Source: Sva-07 sp963829585 (GTDB lineage Bacteria; Actinomycetota; Acidimicrobiia; Acidimicrobiales; Ilumatobacteraceae). From it: a stretch of 64,000 nucleotides of DNA. Both the position numbers and the translations under genes were made by a program. Location: contig CAWHJD010000021.1 of the NCBI GenBank assembly GCA_963829585.1, positions 372,001 to 436,000 on the forward strand. The letters are read 5' to 3'. Below the pieces are notes generated by a model that did not search any database, was not told the DNA's origin, and was given only the letters and a program-made list of their open reading frames with translations. Of this stretch, positions 18,077 through 27,190 are shown piece by piece (position 1 is the stretch's first letter; each line of letters opens with the position of its first letter).

Positions 18077-18089
18077 CGGTAAAATACCG
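18077..18089. promoter_or_regulatory. Candidate operator palindrome between sufR-like and mrp genes
   Basis: CGGTAAAATACCG is a perfect inverted repeat (CGGTA/TACCG, AAA centre) ending 3 bases before the mrp ATG, in a 40-base divergent spacer. It is well placed for autoregulation by the SufR-like protein. No published motif is claimed to match. Confidence 0.4.
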
Positions 18090-18092
18090 CGC

Positions 18093-19346
18093 ATGACCGT
18101 CAGCCGACCGAGCAGCCCATCGAGCAGCCCATCGAGCGCCCCATCGAGCACGACGGCGCCCCCGACGGTCGACGACGTGATGGCGGTGCTCGGCACCGTC
18201 ATCGATCCCGAACTGGGTGCCGACATCGTGTCGCTCGGCATGGTGCCGTCGGTCGAGGTCGCACCCGATGGCCTCGTCACCGTCGGCATCAAGCTCACGA
18301 TCGGCGGCTGTCCGCTGCGCGCCGAGATCAAGAAGGAGGTCGAGACCCGGGTATCCGTGCACCCCGGGGTTTCCGACGTGAAGATCTCGTGGGGTGAGAT
18401 GAACTCCGAGGAACGCAGCCAGGTGATGACCAAGGCGCGGTGGAACGCCCGGCAGAACGCCCCCGACACCGAGGTCCCTCTGTCGTGCAGGGTGCTCGCG
18501 ATCGCCAGTGGGAAGGGTGGCGTGGGAAAGAGTTCGGTCACCGTCAATCTGGCGGCCGCACTTGCATCGGCCGGCCACACCGTCGGGGTGCTCGATGCCG
18601 ACATCTGGGGCTTCTCGGTGCCCCGCCTGCTCGGCATCTCCGATCGCATGGAGGCATCGAAGGCCGACGGGTCCGACAAGCCGAAGATCATCCCCAACGA
18701 GCGCGTCGTCGGCGAGGGACTGCTCAAGGTGGTCTCGACGGGCTTCCTGGTCGCCGAGGACACAGCGCTGATGTGGCGCGGCCTGATGCTCACCAAAGCC
18801 GTCGAACAGTTCCTGCGAGATGTCCGGTGGGGCGAACTCGACTACCTGCTCATCGACATGCCCCCCGGCACCGGCGATGTCCAGATGGGCCTCGCTCGCA
18901 TGCTGCCGAGCACCGACCTCATCGTGGTCACCACACCGGCGCTCGCTGCACAGAAGGTCGCCCAACGCGCTGCCGACATGGCGCAGCGCAGCTTCCTGAA
19001 GGTCGTCGGTGTGATCGAGAACATGAGCGCGTTCACGTGCGACCACGGCGACACCTATGCACTGTTCGGCTCCGGCGGCGGGCAGGCGTTGGCAGAGGCG
19101 ATCGGTGCGCCGCTGCTCGGCCAGGTGCCGCTCGAGGCGGCCGTCGCAGCGGGCGGCGACACCGGCGAGCCCGTCGCACTCGCCGGCTTCGGAGCTGCCG
19201 CCGACGCCTTCCGGGCGATCGCCGAACGGATACTGACCGACGTCGCGCCACCCGCCGACCCCGACGCCGTCGACATGGCCGGCTGCTCCGCCCGCCTGTT
19301 CGACACGGTCAACGCCGCCTTCGCGGACCTCGACGCCAAAGCCTGA
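18093..19346 (+). CDS. mrp: Mrp/ApbC family Fe-S carrier ATPase
   Basis: P-loop NTPase of 417 residues. An N-terminal Ser/Pro/Ala-rich stretch is encoded by a short imperfect repeat. Next comes a MIP18/DUF59 domain (VDDVMAVLGTVIDPELGADIV...GGCPLRAEIKKEV). The Mrp ATPase has the deviant Walker A GKGGVGKSS, switch DADIWGFSVPRL and DYLLIDMPPGTGDVQ. The usual CxxC of ApbC is not present; SAFTCDHGDTYALFG carries one Cys and a His instead. The N-terminal fusion of DUF59 to Mrp is common. Moves Fe-S clusters to targets. A strong hairpin follows the gene. Confidence 0.9.
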   Translation: MTVSRPSSPSSSPSSAPSSTTAPPTVDDVMAVLGTVIDPELGADIVSLGMVPSVEVAPDGLVTVGIKLTIGGCPLRAEIKKEVETRVSVHPGVSDVKISWGEMNSEERSQVMTKARWNARQNAPDTEVPLSCRVLAIASGKGGVGKSSVTVNLAAALASAGHTVGVLDADIWGFSVPRLLGISDRMEASKADGSDKPKIIPNERVVGEGLLKVVSTGFLVAEDTALMWRGLMLTKAVEQFLRDVRWGELDYLLIDMPPGTGDVQMGLARMLPSTDLIVVTTPALAAQKVAQRAADMAQRSFLKVVGVIENMSAFTCDHGDTYALFGSGGGQALAEAIGAPLLGQVPLEAAVAAGGDTGEPVALAGFGAAADAFRAIAERILTDVAPPADPDAVDMAGCSARLFDTVNAAFADLDAKA

Positions 19347-19360
19347 CGCAGTCACACTCA

Positions 19361-19395
19361 CCTGAAAGGCTGGGGTCCGATCCCAGCGTTTCAGG
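19361..19395 (+). terminator. Hairpin terminator after mrp
   Basis: CCTGAAAGGCTGGG pairs with CCCAGCGTTTCAGG (one G-T or mismatch), loop GTCCGAT. Strong stem without a T run. Confidence 0.65.
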
Positions 19396-19496
19396 TCGGG
19401 CGACTCGGTCGCAGTCGATTCAGTCAATGCTCGCCGGCCGGTGACGAGCCGGTCGAGGCGGCGATCACGATCACCGTCGTGGACGACGAGCCGGCC

Positions 19497-20462
19497 ATGA
19501 CCGATGCTCTGGCCGCCGCCGTGCGCGCCGCCTACGACGACGAGCAGCACGAGCACGGCCTGCCGGTCAGCGCCGAGAACCTGATCGTCTGGCTGTGCCA
19601 CCATCACCCGGAGTTCTTTCGGCCCCACTCCCGCCGCTGTCGGACTGGTTCGATGCAGCCGGGCTCGAACTCGACGGGAGCATGGTCGCCCATGACGCAT
19701 CGGTGTGGCGCCTCGACCTTCTGCGCCGACGTCATTACATGTTGATGGATCTCGTGCCCGAGCGGAAGTGGCGCGAGGTGCTCGGCCGCGCGCTGGAGGT
19801 GCTCGACGATCCCGAGGCGCCGATCGACGACATCCGCGCCTCACTCGACGAGTGCGCGAAACCCGAAACGCTCGACGTGCTGGCCGACATCCTGATCCCT
19901 GCCCGCCTCGAGCCGGAGGACGAGGTCGCGTGGGTGGCCGGGGACCCCGACGCATCCGACGTGATGGACGACGACGAGACCGGGATGCAGACGGACATGG
20001 TCCGGGCGTTCGCCGACCCGATCCTGTTCGACGCGGCGCTTCACGAAGGCGGCCTGTTCACCGACTTCCTGCGTGAACGCGGTGACCTGCTGCCCGACGA
20101 CGAACGTCTTCTCGCCGCAGCGTGGCTGACGGTCGATCGCAGTGTGCACGAGGTGGTGTCCGTCGAACGGGGCGTGGGGATGACGCTGCGCGACCTCGCC
20201 ACGGCCGACGTCGCCGACGTTCGCGAGCGGAACTTGTCGCGCACCGCACAGGTCGGTGAGCGCTACTGCGCACGGGTGGTGCCCGACGGCGCGTCGCACC
20301 AGATCATCGGCGGCGTCTTCCCCGTGCGCACAGGCCATGAGGCGAGGGTGCTCGAGATGTGCGCTGAGGCCGACCCGCTGGAGCTGTGCGCGTGGGCCGG
20401 CGCGCTCGCCCGGCCACCGAGCATCGTTCATCGGCCGATGCGATCAGTCGAGTGTGTCGTAG
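19497..20462 (+). CDS. Protein of unknown function, frame disrupted
   Basis: Not recognised. About 320 residues after bridging a break. The N-terminal part (MTDALAAAVRAAYDDEQHEHG...VWLCHHHPEFFRP) changes frame near 19631, where a run of four C probably lacks one C. It then continues PLPPLSDWFDAAGLELDG...VWRLDLLRRRHYMLMD...GERYCARVVPDG to about 20430. The true C terminus is unclear: the frame runs on without a stop into the antisense of the Nudix gene. A second shift near 20420 would give a stop at 20460-20462. The protein is soluble and acidic, with no signal peptide. It is convergent with the Nudix gene. Confidence 0.5.
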
Positions 20463-21262
20463 TCGGCGTCGGCCGGCATGGCGATCCCGATGATCCGGCC
20501 GGACTCGTCACGGCGGAGCTTGGGCAACGTGCACGGCGGATGCTCGACGGCGGCACCGGCGGCCAGTGCCGCGGCGGCGGAGGAGTGGGGCATCAGGAAA
20601 CGCAGGTTGGCCATCGTCGGCGGCATCATGGTCAGCTCGCCGTCGGCCTGCATGCGCAGCGCGTCGACCGGACGTACCCACAGGCTGTCGACGGTCTCCT
20701 TGTCGTCGTGCAACGGCTCCTGATCGCTCGGCATCTCGCTGAGGAAGAACCGGGTGTCGAACCGACGCTGCTCGCCGACCGGCGTGATCCAGTGATCGAC
20801 GTAGTGCGTCGTCGACAGATCGAGAACGAGGTCGTCTCGGCGACACAACTCGACGAGCGACAGCGAGCTGTCGTGCACCTCGTGACGATCCTCGTTGCGA
20901 AGGCGCAGCGCACCGCCACTGCGTGGCTTGGCGAGCAACACACCCGCCTCCTCGAAGCACTCTCGGACCGCGGCCACCCAGTACGCGAGACCGCCGTGAT
21001 CCACGCCGAGCTTCTCCGATGCGGTCGGATCGTCGAGACCCTCGCAGAACGGTGCGATCTCGTCGGCAGCGTCGACGAGATCCACCCGACCACCGGGAAA
21101 GACGTACATCCCCGCACCGAAGACTGCGTTCGTGGTGCGACGCATCATGAACACCTCGATCCCCGGTTCGCCGTCGACGGCGTCGCGCACGAGCATCACC
21201 GTGGCAGCAGGTCGGATCGGGACGTCGGCAGGATCGATGAGATCGGTGTGTCGTTCGGTCAT
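20444..21262 (-). CDS. Nudix hydrolase, NUDT19-like with split Nudix box
   Basis: Nudix-fold protein of 272 residues. The substrate-side motif GMYVFPGGRVD (~residues 47-57) is separated by about 37 residues from AAVRECFEEAGVLL (the RE..EE..G half of the Nudix box). This insertion is typical of the NUDT19/NUDT7-like branch, several of which act on CoA or acyl-CoA. The canonical Glu seven residues before RE is replaced by Leu. The ATG at 21260-21262 is chosen (MTERHTDLIDPADV). It is divergent from a CoA-transferase gene, which fits CoA-related chemistry but proves nothing. Confidence 0.8.
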   Translation of the reverse strand: MTERHTDLIDPADVPIRPAATVMLVRDAVDGEPGIEVFMMRRTTNAVFGAGMYVFPGGRVDLVDAADEIAPFCEGLDDPTASEKLGVDHGGLAYWVAAVRECFEEAGVLLAKPRSGGALRLRNEDRHEVHDSSLSLVELCRRDDLVLDLSTTHYVDHWITPVGEQRRFDTRFFLSEMPSDQEPLHDDKETVDSLWVRPVDALRMQADGELTMMPPTMANLRFLMPHSSAAAALAAGAAVEHPPCTLPKLRRDESGRIIGIAMPADADYDTLD

Positions 21263-21358
21263 GGCGTCTCGAAGGTACCCAACCCGGGTGCATCGACGAG
21301 ATTCGGAGATTCCGTGCAGACAGCCCGAGCCCGAGGCCCCAGGTTCTACGGTGTGGGA

Positions 21359-22652
21359 ATGTACACGCCCCCGACCACGGCTCCGAACCAACCCGGCGAT
21401 GTGCTCGAACACATCGGGTCCGGAACCCAGATCATCGTGCCGCTCGGCAACGGGGAACCAACGGCTGTGATGGACGCGATCGAAGCGGCTGCGGCAGCCG
21501 GTGACCCTCGCATCGACGAGGTCCGCGTGCATCAGATGCACGCCATCCACGACCGGCCGTACCTGCGTGGCGAGTACGGCACCCGCCTCAAGCACATCTC
21601 GTACTTCCTGTCGCACGTCACGCGCCCTCAGTTCGCCGCCGGCCACATCGGACTCGTACCTGCGCACTTCTCCGAGGTGTACAACCTCATGCGGATGCGC
21701 ACCGACGATCCGCTCGTGATCGCCGCGGCATCGCCGCTCGACCGCCACGGGTACTTCTCGCTCGGTGTCTCGGCCGACTACACCTCCAGCTTCATCGGGC
21801 GCGGCCGGATCTTCCTCGAGGTCACCGACGACATGCCGCGCACGTTCGGCCGCAACCAGATCCACGTCTCGCAGGTCGTCGGGTGGTGCCGCAGCGATCG
21901 CAAGCTGGTCGAGATCCCGCCCGCGAAGTGCGGCGACACCGACCTGCGCATCGCCGCATTCGTCGCCGAGCGGATCCCCGACGGCGCCACCATCCAGACC
22001 GGGATCGGGGCGATCCCCAACGCCATCATGGCCTCACTGTCGGACCACAAGGATCTCGGGATCCACACCGAGCTCGTGTCGGACGGCGTGGTCGACCTCA
22101 TCGAGTCGGGCGTGGTCAACGGCGTCAAGAAGCGACTCAACCGCACCAAGGCAGTGGGGACGTTCGCACTCGGAACCGAGCGCCTCCACCAGTTCCTGCA
22201 CGAGAACACCGCGATCGAGCTGCACGCGGTGCGATACGTCAACGACCCGCGCATCATCGCCAACGAGAACAACTTCGTGTCGATCAACGCGACGCTGACG
22301 GTGGACTTCATCGGGCAGTGCGCGTCCGAGACCATCGGCGGCCTGTACTACTCGTCGTCGGGTGGCCAGAACGACTTCGCCCGCGGTGCGATGTACTCCG
22401 ACGGCGGTCAGGGCTTCGTGGTGCTCCACTCGACGACCTCGCACGGCACGTCGCGCATCGTGCCGCAGCTCGCTGCGGGCGACGTGGTCACGACCCCGAA
22501 GAACACGATCGACAAGATCGTCACGGAGTACGGCGTCGCCGAACTGCGCGGCAAGTCGATCAAGGAACGCGCCGAGGCGTTGATCGCCATCTGCCCATCC
22601 CGACCACCGCGACGAACTGACAGCCGCGGCCCACGGCCTCCACTACATCTGA
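21359..22652 (+). CDS. Acetyl-CoA hydrolase/4-hydroxybutyrate CoA-transferase family, C-terminal frame break
   Basis: Family I CoA-transferase-like protein, about 430 residues. Motifs: HISYFLSHVTRPQFAAGHIG, GHIGLVPAHFSEV, QTGIGAIPNAIM, and the catalytic Glu region FIGQCASETIGGLYYSSSGG followed by QNDFARGAMYSDGG. It would move CoA between carboxylic acids, or hydrolyse acyl-CoA. Near 22594 the text GCCATCTGCCC has one base too many; removing it gives a family-like C terminus (AHPDHRDELTAAAHGLHYI) with stop at 22650-22652. It is followed 22 bases later by the E1 gene, a probable operon. Confidence 0.86.
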
Positions 22653-22674
22653 GCACCGGAACGGACCGCGGACC

Positions 22675-25014
22675 ATGTCCACCTCGGATGTCGATCTCAC
22701 CACGCTGCGCGAGATCGAACGTCGGGTCCTGTGGCTCGCCACGCGCATGATCGACCACGCCAATCGGCGCGGCGACACCGAGATCAAGGTCGGCGGACAC
22801 CAGGCGTCGTGTGCGTCGATGGTGTCGATCATGACGGCACTCTGGTTCGGGCACATCGGAGGCGACGACAAGGTCGCCGTCAAGCCCCACGCATCGCCGG
22901 TGTACCACGCCATCAAGTACCTCACCGGCGAACTCGACCGCTCGTATCTCACGACGTTGCGCCAGCGCGGCGGCCTCCAGGCGTACCCGTCGCGTACGAA
23001 GGATCCGGACGTGGCCGACTTCTCGACCGGTTCGGTCGGGCTCGGCGCGGTCGCGCCGCTCTTCTCCGCGTTGACGCGCCGCTACACCGACTCCCACTTC
23101 GGAGCACAGGCCTCGGCGCGATTCATCGCCCTCGTCGGTGACGCCGAGCTCGACGAGGGGAACGTGTGGGAGGCCATCGCCGACCCGGCCACGCAGGAAC
23201 TCGGCAACTTCACCATGGTCGTCGACCTGAACCGCCAGAGCCTCGATCGGGTGATTCCCGACATCGCGGCGATCCGACTGAAACGGTTCTTCGCCGACGC
23301 CGGCTGGCATGTGGCCGAAGCCAAGTACGGCGCCCACCTGACCGCGGCGTTCGCCGAGCCGGGCGGGGACGCTCTCGCGGCGCACATCGACTCGCTCACG
23401 AACGAGGCCTACCAGGAGCTGTTCACCCTGTCGCCGCCGGACCTGCGGCGCACGTTCCTTCTGGGTGCAGATCCCGCTGTCATCCGCCTGGCGGACGGCT
23501 ACGACGACGACGCGTTCGCGAAGTTGATCACGGATCTGGGCGGCCACGACCTCGGACTCCTGATCGACACGTTCCGCGAGTGCGACGGGGCGGTCGATCA
23601 GCCGTCGGTCGTGTTCGCCTACACGATCAAGGGCCACGGCCTTGCGATGGCGGGCGACCCGATGAACCATGCGGCACTGCTCAGCCCGGAACAGATCGAC
23701 GCGTTCAGAGCCGAGGTCGGCCTCGACGAGACGACCGAGTGGGACCGCTTCGATCCGGACTCGGCGGCGGGTCGGCTGTGTCTGGCAGTCGGCAACGCCA
23801 TCAACAACACGCCGCCGGCGCCCCGGCCGATCCTGGCTGTCCCGGCATCGGCACGACCGGTCGTCACCAATGGCGCCGTGTCGACCCAGGAGGCCTTCGG
23901 TCGGGTGCTGGCGAGCCTCGCCGACGTGGACGGCGTCGGTGAACGAATCGTCACCGCGGCCCCCGACGTGTCGATCTCCACCAACCTCGGCGGCTGGATC
24001 AACAAGCGCGGTGTCTACTCCCACGCCGAGCGCGCCGACCACGGCGGCAGCGCTCGTCTGCTGCGGTGGGCGCCCGGGCCGTCGGGCCAGCACATCGAAC
24101 TCGGCATCAGCGAGATGAACCTGTTCATGCTCCTCGGTCAACTCGGATTGAGCCACGAACACCACGGCGAGCACCTCCTCCCGATCGGCACCGTCTACGA
24201 CCCCTTCGTCCTGCGGGGCCTCGATGCGTTCATCTACGGGATCTACAACGATGCCAAGTTCGTCGTGGCCGGCACGCCGGCCGGCGTCACGCTGGCACCC
24301 GAAGGCGGAGCCCACCAGTCGACGATCACGGCCTCGGTCGGTGCCGAACTCCCCAACCTCACCTACTCCGAACCCGCCTACGCCACCGAGGTCGACTGGC
24401 TGTTGTGCGACGCGCTCGACCAGCTCTCCCGACCCGGCGGCACCAGCGCATATCTCAGGCTGTCGACACGACCGATCGACCAGGCGCCGTTCGCGTCAGT
24501 CCTGTCGGTGCTGGGCGAGCAACGACTCCGCGAGCAGGTGCTGCTCGGCGGTTACCGGCTCGTCGACGGTGCCGACGACGGGCGACCGGCCGTCACGATC
24601 GTGACCACCGGCGTGATGGCGCCCGAGGCCATCGCTGCTGCGGCCGCACTCGACACCGAGGGTGTCCGGGCGACCGTGATCCACCTCACCAGTCCTGATC
24701 GGGTGTACCGCAGCTGGCGCCACGGTTTCGCACGGTCGACGGCGACGGCCCGTCGGGTCAGCTCTCCGAGCCATCTGCACCGTCTGGTGCCGGCTCCCGA
24801 ACGATCGAGACCGATCATCAGCGTGCACGACGCAGCGAGCCACAGCCTGGCATGGCTGGGTTCGGCGCTCGGCACACCGCAGTACACGCTCGGCGTCGAC
24901 CGTTTCGGCGAATCGGGGACCATCGCCGACCTGCACGAGATCACCGGCATCTCGACGGGCAGCATCGTCAACGCCGCCCTCGTCGCACTGAGCGGGTTCG
25001 ATCTCTACGACTGA
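22675..25014 (+). CDS. AceE-type thiamine-diphosphate E1 component (transketolase-like)
   Basis: Single-chain transketolase/pyruvate dehydrogenase E1-like protein, 779 residues, shorter than typical AceE (~890). The thiamine-diphosphate motif runs from GDAELDEGNVWEAI to DLNRQSLD (~residues 151-186). The pyrimidine-domain Glu is likely in HIELGISEMNLFMLLGQLG, followed by PIGTVYDPFVLRG and TLAPEGGAHQS, as in AceE. The C-terminal domain contains APEAIAAAAALDTEGV. It would decarboxylate pyruvate or another 2-oxo acid and pass the acyl group to an E2 not encoded here. Following a CoA-transferase gene, a role in acyl-CoA metabolism is inferred. The final bases overlap the convergent ccdA end. Confidence 0.82.
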   Translation: MSTSDVDLTTLREIERRVLWLATRMIDHANRRGDTEIKVGGHQASCASMVSIMTALWFGHIGGDDKVAVKPHASPVYHAIKYLTGELDRSYLTTLRQRGGLQAYPSRTKDPDVADFSTGSVGLGAVAPLFSALTRRYTDSHFGAQASARFIALVGDAELDEGNVWEAIADPATQELGNFTMVVDLNRQSLDRVIPDIAAIRLKRFFADAGWHVAEAKYGAHLTAAFAEPGGDALAAHIDSLTNEAYQELFTLSPPDLRRTFLLGADPAVIRLADGYDDDAFAKLITDLGGHDLGLLIDTFRECDGAVDQPSVVFAYTIKGHGLAMAGDPMNHAALLSPEQIDAFRAEVGLDETTEWDRFDPDSAAGRLCLAVGNAINNTPPAPRPILAVPASARPVVTNGAVSTQEAFGRVLASLADVDGVGERIVTAAPDVSISTNLGGWINKRGVYSHAERADHGGSARLLRWAPGPSGQHIELGISEMNLFMLLGQLGLSHEHHGEHLLPIGTVYDPFVLRGLDAFIYGIYNDAKFVVAGTPAGVTLAPEGGAHQSTITASVGAELPNLTYSEPAYATEVDWLLCDALDQLSRPGGTSAYLRLSTRPIDQAPFASVLSVLGEQRLREQVLLGGYRLVDGADDGRPAVTIVTTGVMAPEAIAAAAALDTEGVRATVIHLTSPDRVYRSWRHGFARSTATARRVSSPSHLHRLVPAPERSRPIISVHDAASHSLAWLGSALGTPQYTLGVDRFGESGTIADLHEITGISTGSIVNAALVALSGFDLYD

Positions 25015-25853
25015 GACGAACTCGGTGGCTCGACGGGTGCCGGCCGGGTCGTCACGTAGGCGACCGCACCGCCGACGACGACGGCCATCACGATGCCGAC
25101 GATCTGCCAGTGGTCGTTCAGGAACGTGGTGGCCTGAACCTGGCGTTCGAGGGCCCAGTCGGTGACCGGGTCACCCTCCTCCTTGATGTCGACCCAGTAG
25201 AAGTACCAGAGCAGGTACACCCCCGACAGCACGACGAAGCCGGCGGCGATCCTGTCGACGTGACGCATGCCGCCACGGAGGAATTTGAGCAGGCTCGTGT
25301 TGGCCGACGCCAACGCGATGGTGAGGGCGCTGACGAGCAGGGCCATTCCCGCGCCATAGGCCAGTACGTTGCCGACACCTGCCACGACGCCCTCACGCGC
25401 TGTCGTGCTGAACACCGTGGCGATGAACAACCCGATGGTGCAGCCGATCGACGCAACCGCGTAGGCGATACCGAACAGGAACATCGCCCGCATCGTGCGT
25501 TGCGGGGTGTCACCTCCGGTGTTGAGGGTCGGCGTCATGAGGGGAATCTTGTAGCCGAACAGCATGGCCACGCCGAGCACGACGAGCGCCACCCCGATTG
25601 CGCCGGTGGCGTACTTGGCGTTCTCGTTGATCCAGTTGGTGAAGTTGTAGGAGACCACGCCCGCAACGAGGAACACCGAGAGGAAGCCGGCCGAGACGGC
25701 AGCGCTGACGAACAGCGCCCGCCGCATCGTGGCGCGTTGGGTGCCGGGCAGCGATCCCTGCATGCCGAGGAAGTACATGAGATATGTCGGCAGCAGGATG
25801 AAGCCGCACGGATTGACTGCTGCGACCATCCCACGGATGAACGACAGGCTCAT
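25005..25853 (-). CDS. ccdA: Cytochrome c biogenesis/thiol-disulfide transmembrane protein (CcdA family)
   Basis: Polytopic membrane protein, 282 residues. Six or seven hydrophobic segments with the two redox Cys of CcdA: VNPCGFILLP (helix 1) and SIGCTIGLFIATVF (helix 4). It carries electrons from cytoplasmic thioredoxin across the membrane to extracytoplasmic thiol proteins. Its ATG overlaps the stop of the upstream TlpA-like gene (ATGA), so the two are coupled. Convergent with the E1 gene (10-base overlap). Confidence 0.88.
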   Translation of the reverse strand: MSLSFIRGMVAAVNPCGFILLPTYLMYFLGMQGSLPGTQRATMRRALFVSAAVSAGFLSVFLVAGVVSYNFTNWINENAKYATGAIGVALVVLGVAMLFGYKIPLMTPTLNTGGDTPQRTMRAMFLFGIAYAVASIGCTIGLFIATVFSTTAREGVVAGVGNVLAYGAGMALLVSALTIALASANTSLLKFLRGGMRHVDRIAAGFVVLSGVYLLWYFYWVDIKEEGDPVTDWALERQVQATTFLNDHWQIVGIVMAVVVGGAVAYVTTRPAPVEPPSSSQS

Positions 25854-26446
25854 GCCAGCTTGCTCTCCTCGACCATCAACTGGTCGATCTTGGCCCGGAG
25901 TTCGTCGGCGTCGAGTGCGCCCGACTGCTCGACGATCGTGCCGTCGGAGGTGACGAAGAGCGTCACGGGAAACGCAACGGCGCCCACGCCATCGGCCAGC
26001 TCGGCGAGATTGTCCCGATAGAGGTCGTACTGAACGCCGCGCTCGCCCGCGAAACGTTCCATCACCTCGACCGAGTCGATCGTGTTGACACCGACGAATC
26101 TCACGTCGTCGCGTTCGGCGTCGACCTCGGCGAAGGCCGGGAGTTCCTTGGCGCACGGCGGACAGGTGGAGAACCAGAGATTGACGACCAGCGGTTCGCC
26201 GATCAGGTCGGCGGTGGTGACGTCACTCCCTTCGGCATCCTCCAGCGTCACGTCGGGCAACGGTGTGCCCTCCACGGCCTGGTTGCCGAGCCCGTCGTTC
26301 GGGTACGTCACCACGGCCCCCGGATCGCTGAGCTGCGCATCGAGGTCGCCGGAACCGTCGTCGGGACGTTGGGTCCAGGCGAACACGCCGACCACCGCGA
26401 CCGCTGCAACGAGCGAGCCGACGAGGAGTCGCGGACGAATCTTCAC
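25850..26446 (-). CDS. TlpA/ResA-like membrane-anchored thioredoxin
   Basis: About 198 residues: an N-terminal signal anchor (RLLVGSLVAAVAVVGVFAW), then a thioredoxin fold with the redox motif STCPPCAKELPAF and the cis-Pro region VAFPVTLFVTSDGTIV. Likely keeps apocytochrome c or other exported cysteines reduced, with electrons from the coupled CcdA. The GTG at 26446 directly follows a GGGGAG run; a TTG 15 codons upstream is the only other start. Relevant partner for the caa3 oxidase genes elsewhere in the window. Confidence 0.83.
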   Translation of the reverse strand: MKIRPRLLVGSLVAAVAVVGVFAWTQRPDDGSGDLDAQLSDPGAVVTYPNDGLGNQAVEGTPLPDVTLEDAEGSDVTTADLIGEPLVVNLWFSTCPPCAKELPAFAEVDAERDDVRFVGVNTIDSVEVMERFAGERGVQYDLYRDNLAELADGVGAVAFPVTLFVTSDGTIVEQSGALDADELRAKIDQLMVEESKLA

Positions 26447-26530
26447 CTCCCCGAGGCTACCGAGGGCACTTCTGCAGGCCAGGTCGGCCAACCGGATCTT
26501 CGTGTTTGTTCACCCAATCCCCCCCAATCC

Positions 26531-26580
26531 GTTTGCGTCACGCTTTCGAAGCGGGGGGTCAACGAAAGCGTGACGCAAAC
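26531..26580 (-). terminator. Long-stem hairpin downstream of whiB gene
   Basis: GTTTGCGTCACGCTTTCG and its exact complement CGAAAGCGTGACGCAAAC form an 18-bp perfect stem around a 14-base loop with a run of six G. It lies 24 bases past the WhiB stop. The stem is unusually long and AT-richer than other terminators here. Confidence 0.65.
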
Positions 26581-26604
26581 CGGTTTCAGGCGGCGGCCGC
26601 CGGG

Positions 26605-26991
26605 TCAGGCGACGGCAACCGGCACCTCCACGGGGCCGAGTTCGTCGATGGCGGCGGCCGGCCTCGGGTGCTTGGGCGGGCGGCCACACGGGCGCTTGTT
26701 GGCGATGATGCGGCCGCCGGAGAGCAACTCGCCGCCCCACACGCCCCACGGCTCCTGGCGCTCGAGGGCGCCCTCCAGGCACGGTGTCTGCAGCGGGCAC
26801 AGCCCGCACATGGCCTTGGCCCTGGCGATGTCGACGACGTTGTCCGAGAAGAACAACCCCGTCATCGTGCCGTGGCCGTCGGCGCATCGAGCCACCGGTG
26901 TCCGGGCCGGCGCGGCACCGGGCGGCCGCGGACTGTCGGGTTCTCGTGGCTCGACGAGCACCGAGCGTCTGATGACGGCGTGGCTGTTCAT
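26605..26991 (-). CDS. whiB7: WhiB7-like [4Fe-4S] transcription factor
   Basis: Wbl family protein, 128 residues. Cluster cysteines: VARCADG (Cys ~36), then AMCGLCPLQTPC (CxxCxxxxxC, ~61-70). The turn EPWGVWGGEL follows, and then a basic AT-hook-like tail NKRPCGRPPKHPRP. EPWGVWGGE plus a GRP-type AT-hook is the hallmark of WhiB7, the activator of intrinsic antibiotic-resistance genes; here RGRP is changed to CGRP. ATG start with an AGGA element 8 bases upstream. Upstream on the same strand lie a small ORF and a strong terminator, echoing the attenuated leaders of known whiB7 genes. Confidence 0.8.
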   Translation of the reverse strand: MNSHAVIRRSVLVEPREPDSPRPPGAAPARTPVARCADGHGTMTGLFFSDNVVDIARAKAMCGLCPLQTPCLEGALERQEPWGVWGGELLSGGRIIANKRPCGRPPKHPRPAAAIDELGPVEVPVAVA

Positions 26992-27136
26992 GATGGGGTC
27001 CTGTTCGTTGAAGTCGACGGAAGTGTGCGGTGGATGTGCGGGTGGGTGTGACGGTGGAGGTGACGGCCGATGGGCTGATGTCGAGGAGTGTCATGTGCAG
27101 TGCTTTCGTTGATGGGTTCGGGACCGAAAAACGCAA

Positions 27137-27166
27137 GAGGCCGCCGGGTCGGAACCCGGCGGCCTC
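27137..27166 (-). terminator. Rho-independent terminator in the whiB7 leader
   Basis: GAGGCCGCCGGGT / ACCCGGCGGCCTC: a perfect 13-bp stem with a 4-base loop, followed on the minus strand by TTGCGTTTTT. It lies 24 bases downstream of a 64-codon ORF and about 145 bases upstream of the WhiB7-like start. It could end the small gene's transcript or act as an attenuator. Confidence 0.8.
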
Positions 27167-27190
27167 GTGAGAGGTGATCTGACGTCGGTC

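Noticed and set aside
18108..18160. Short CCCATCGAGCA-type repeats at the start of mrp
   Set aside because: They code for an Ser/Pro-rich N-terminal linker and are too few to be an independent element.
18027..19955. 642-codon minus-strand frame opposite mrp
   Set aside because: mrp is unambiguous on the other strand; the antisense translation is unstructured.
26510..27136. 208-codon frame overlapping the whiB7-like gene, starting in its leader
   Set aside because: Most of it is the out-of-frame shadow of the WhiB coding region; its short 5' part could be a second uORF but has no Shine-Dalgarno.
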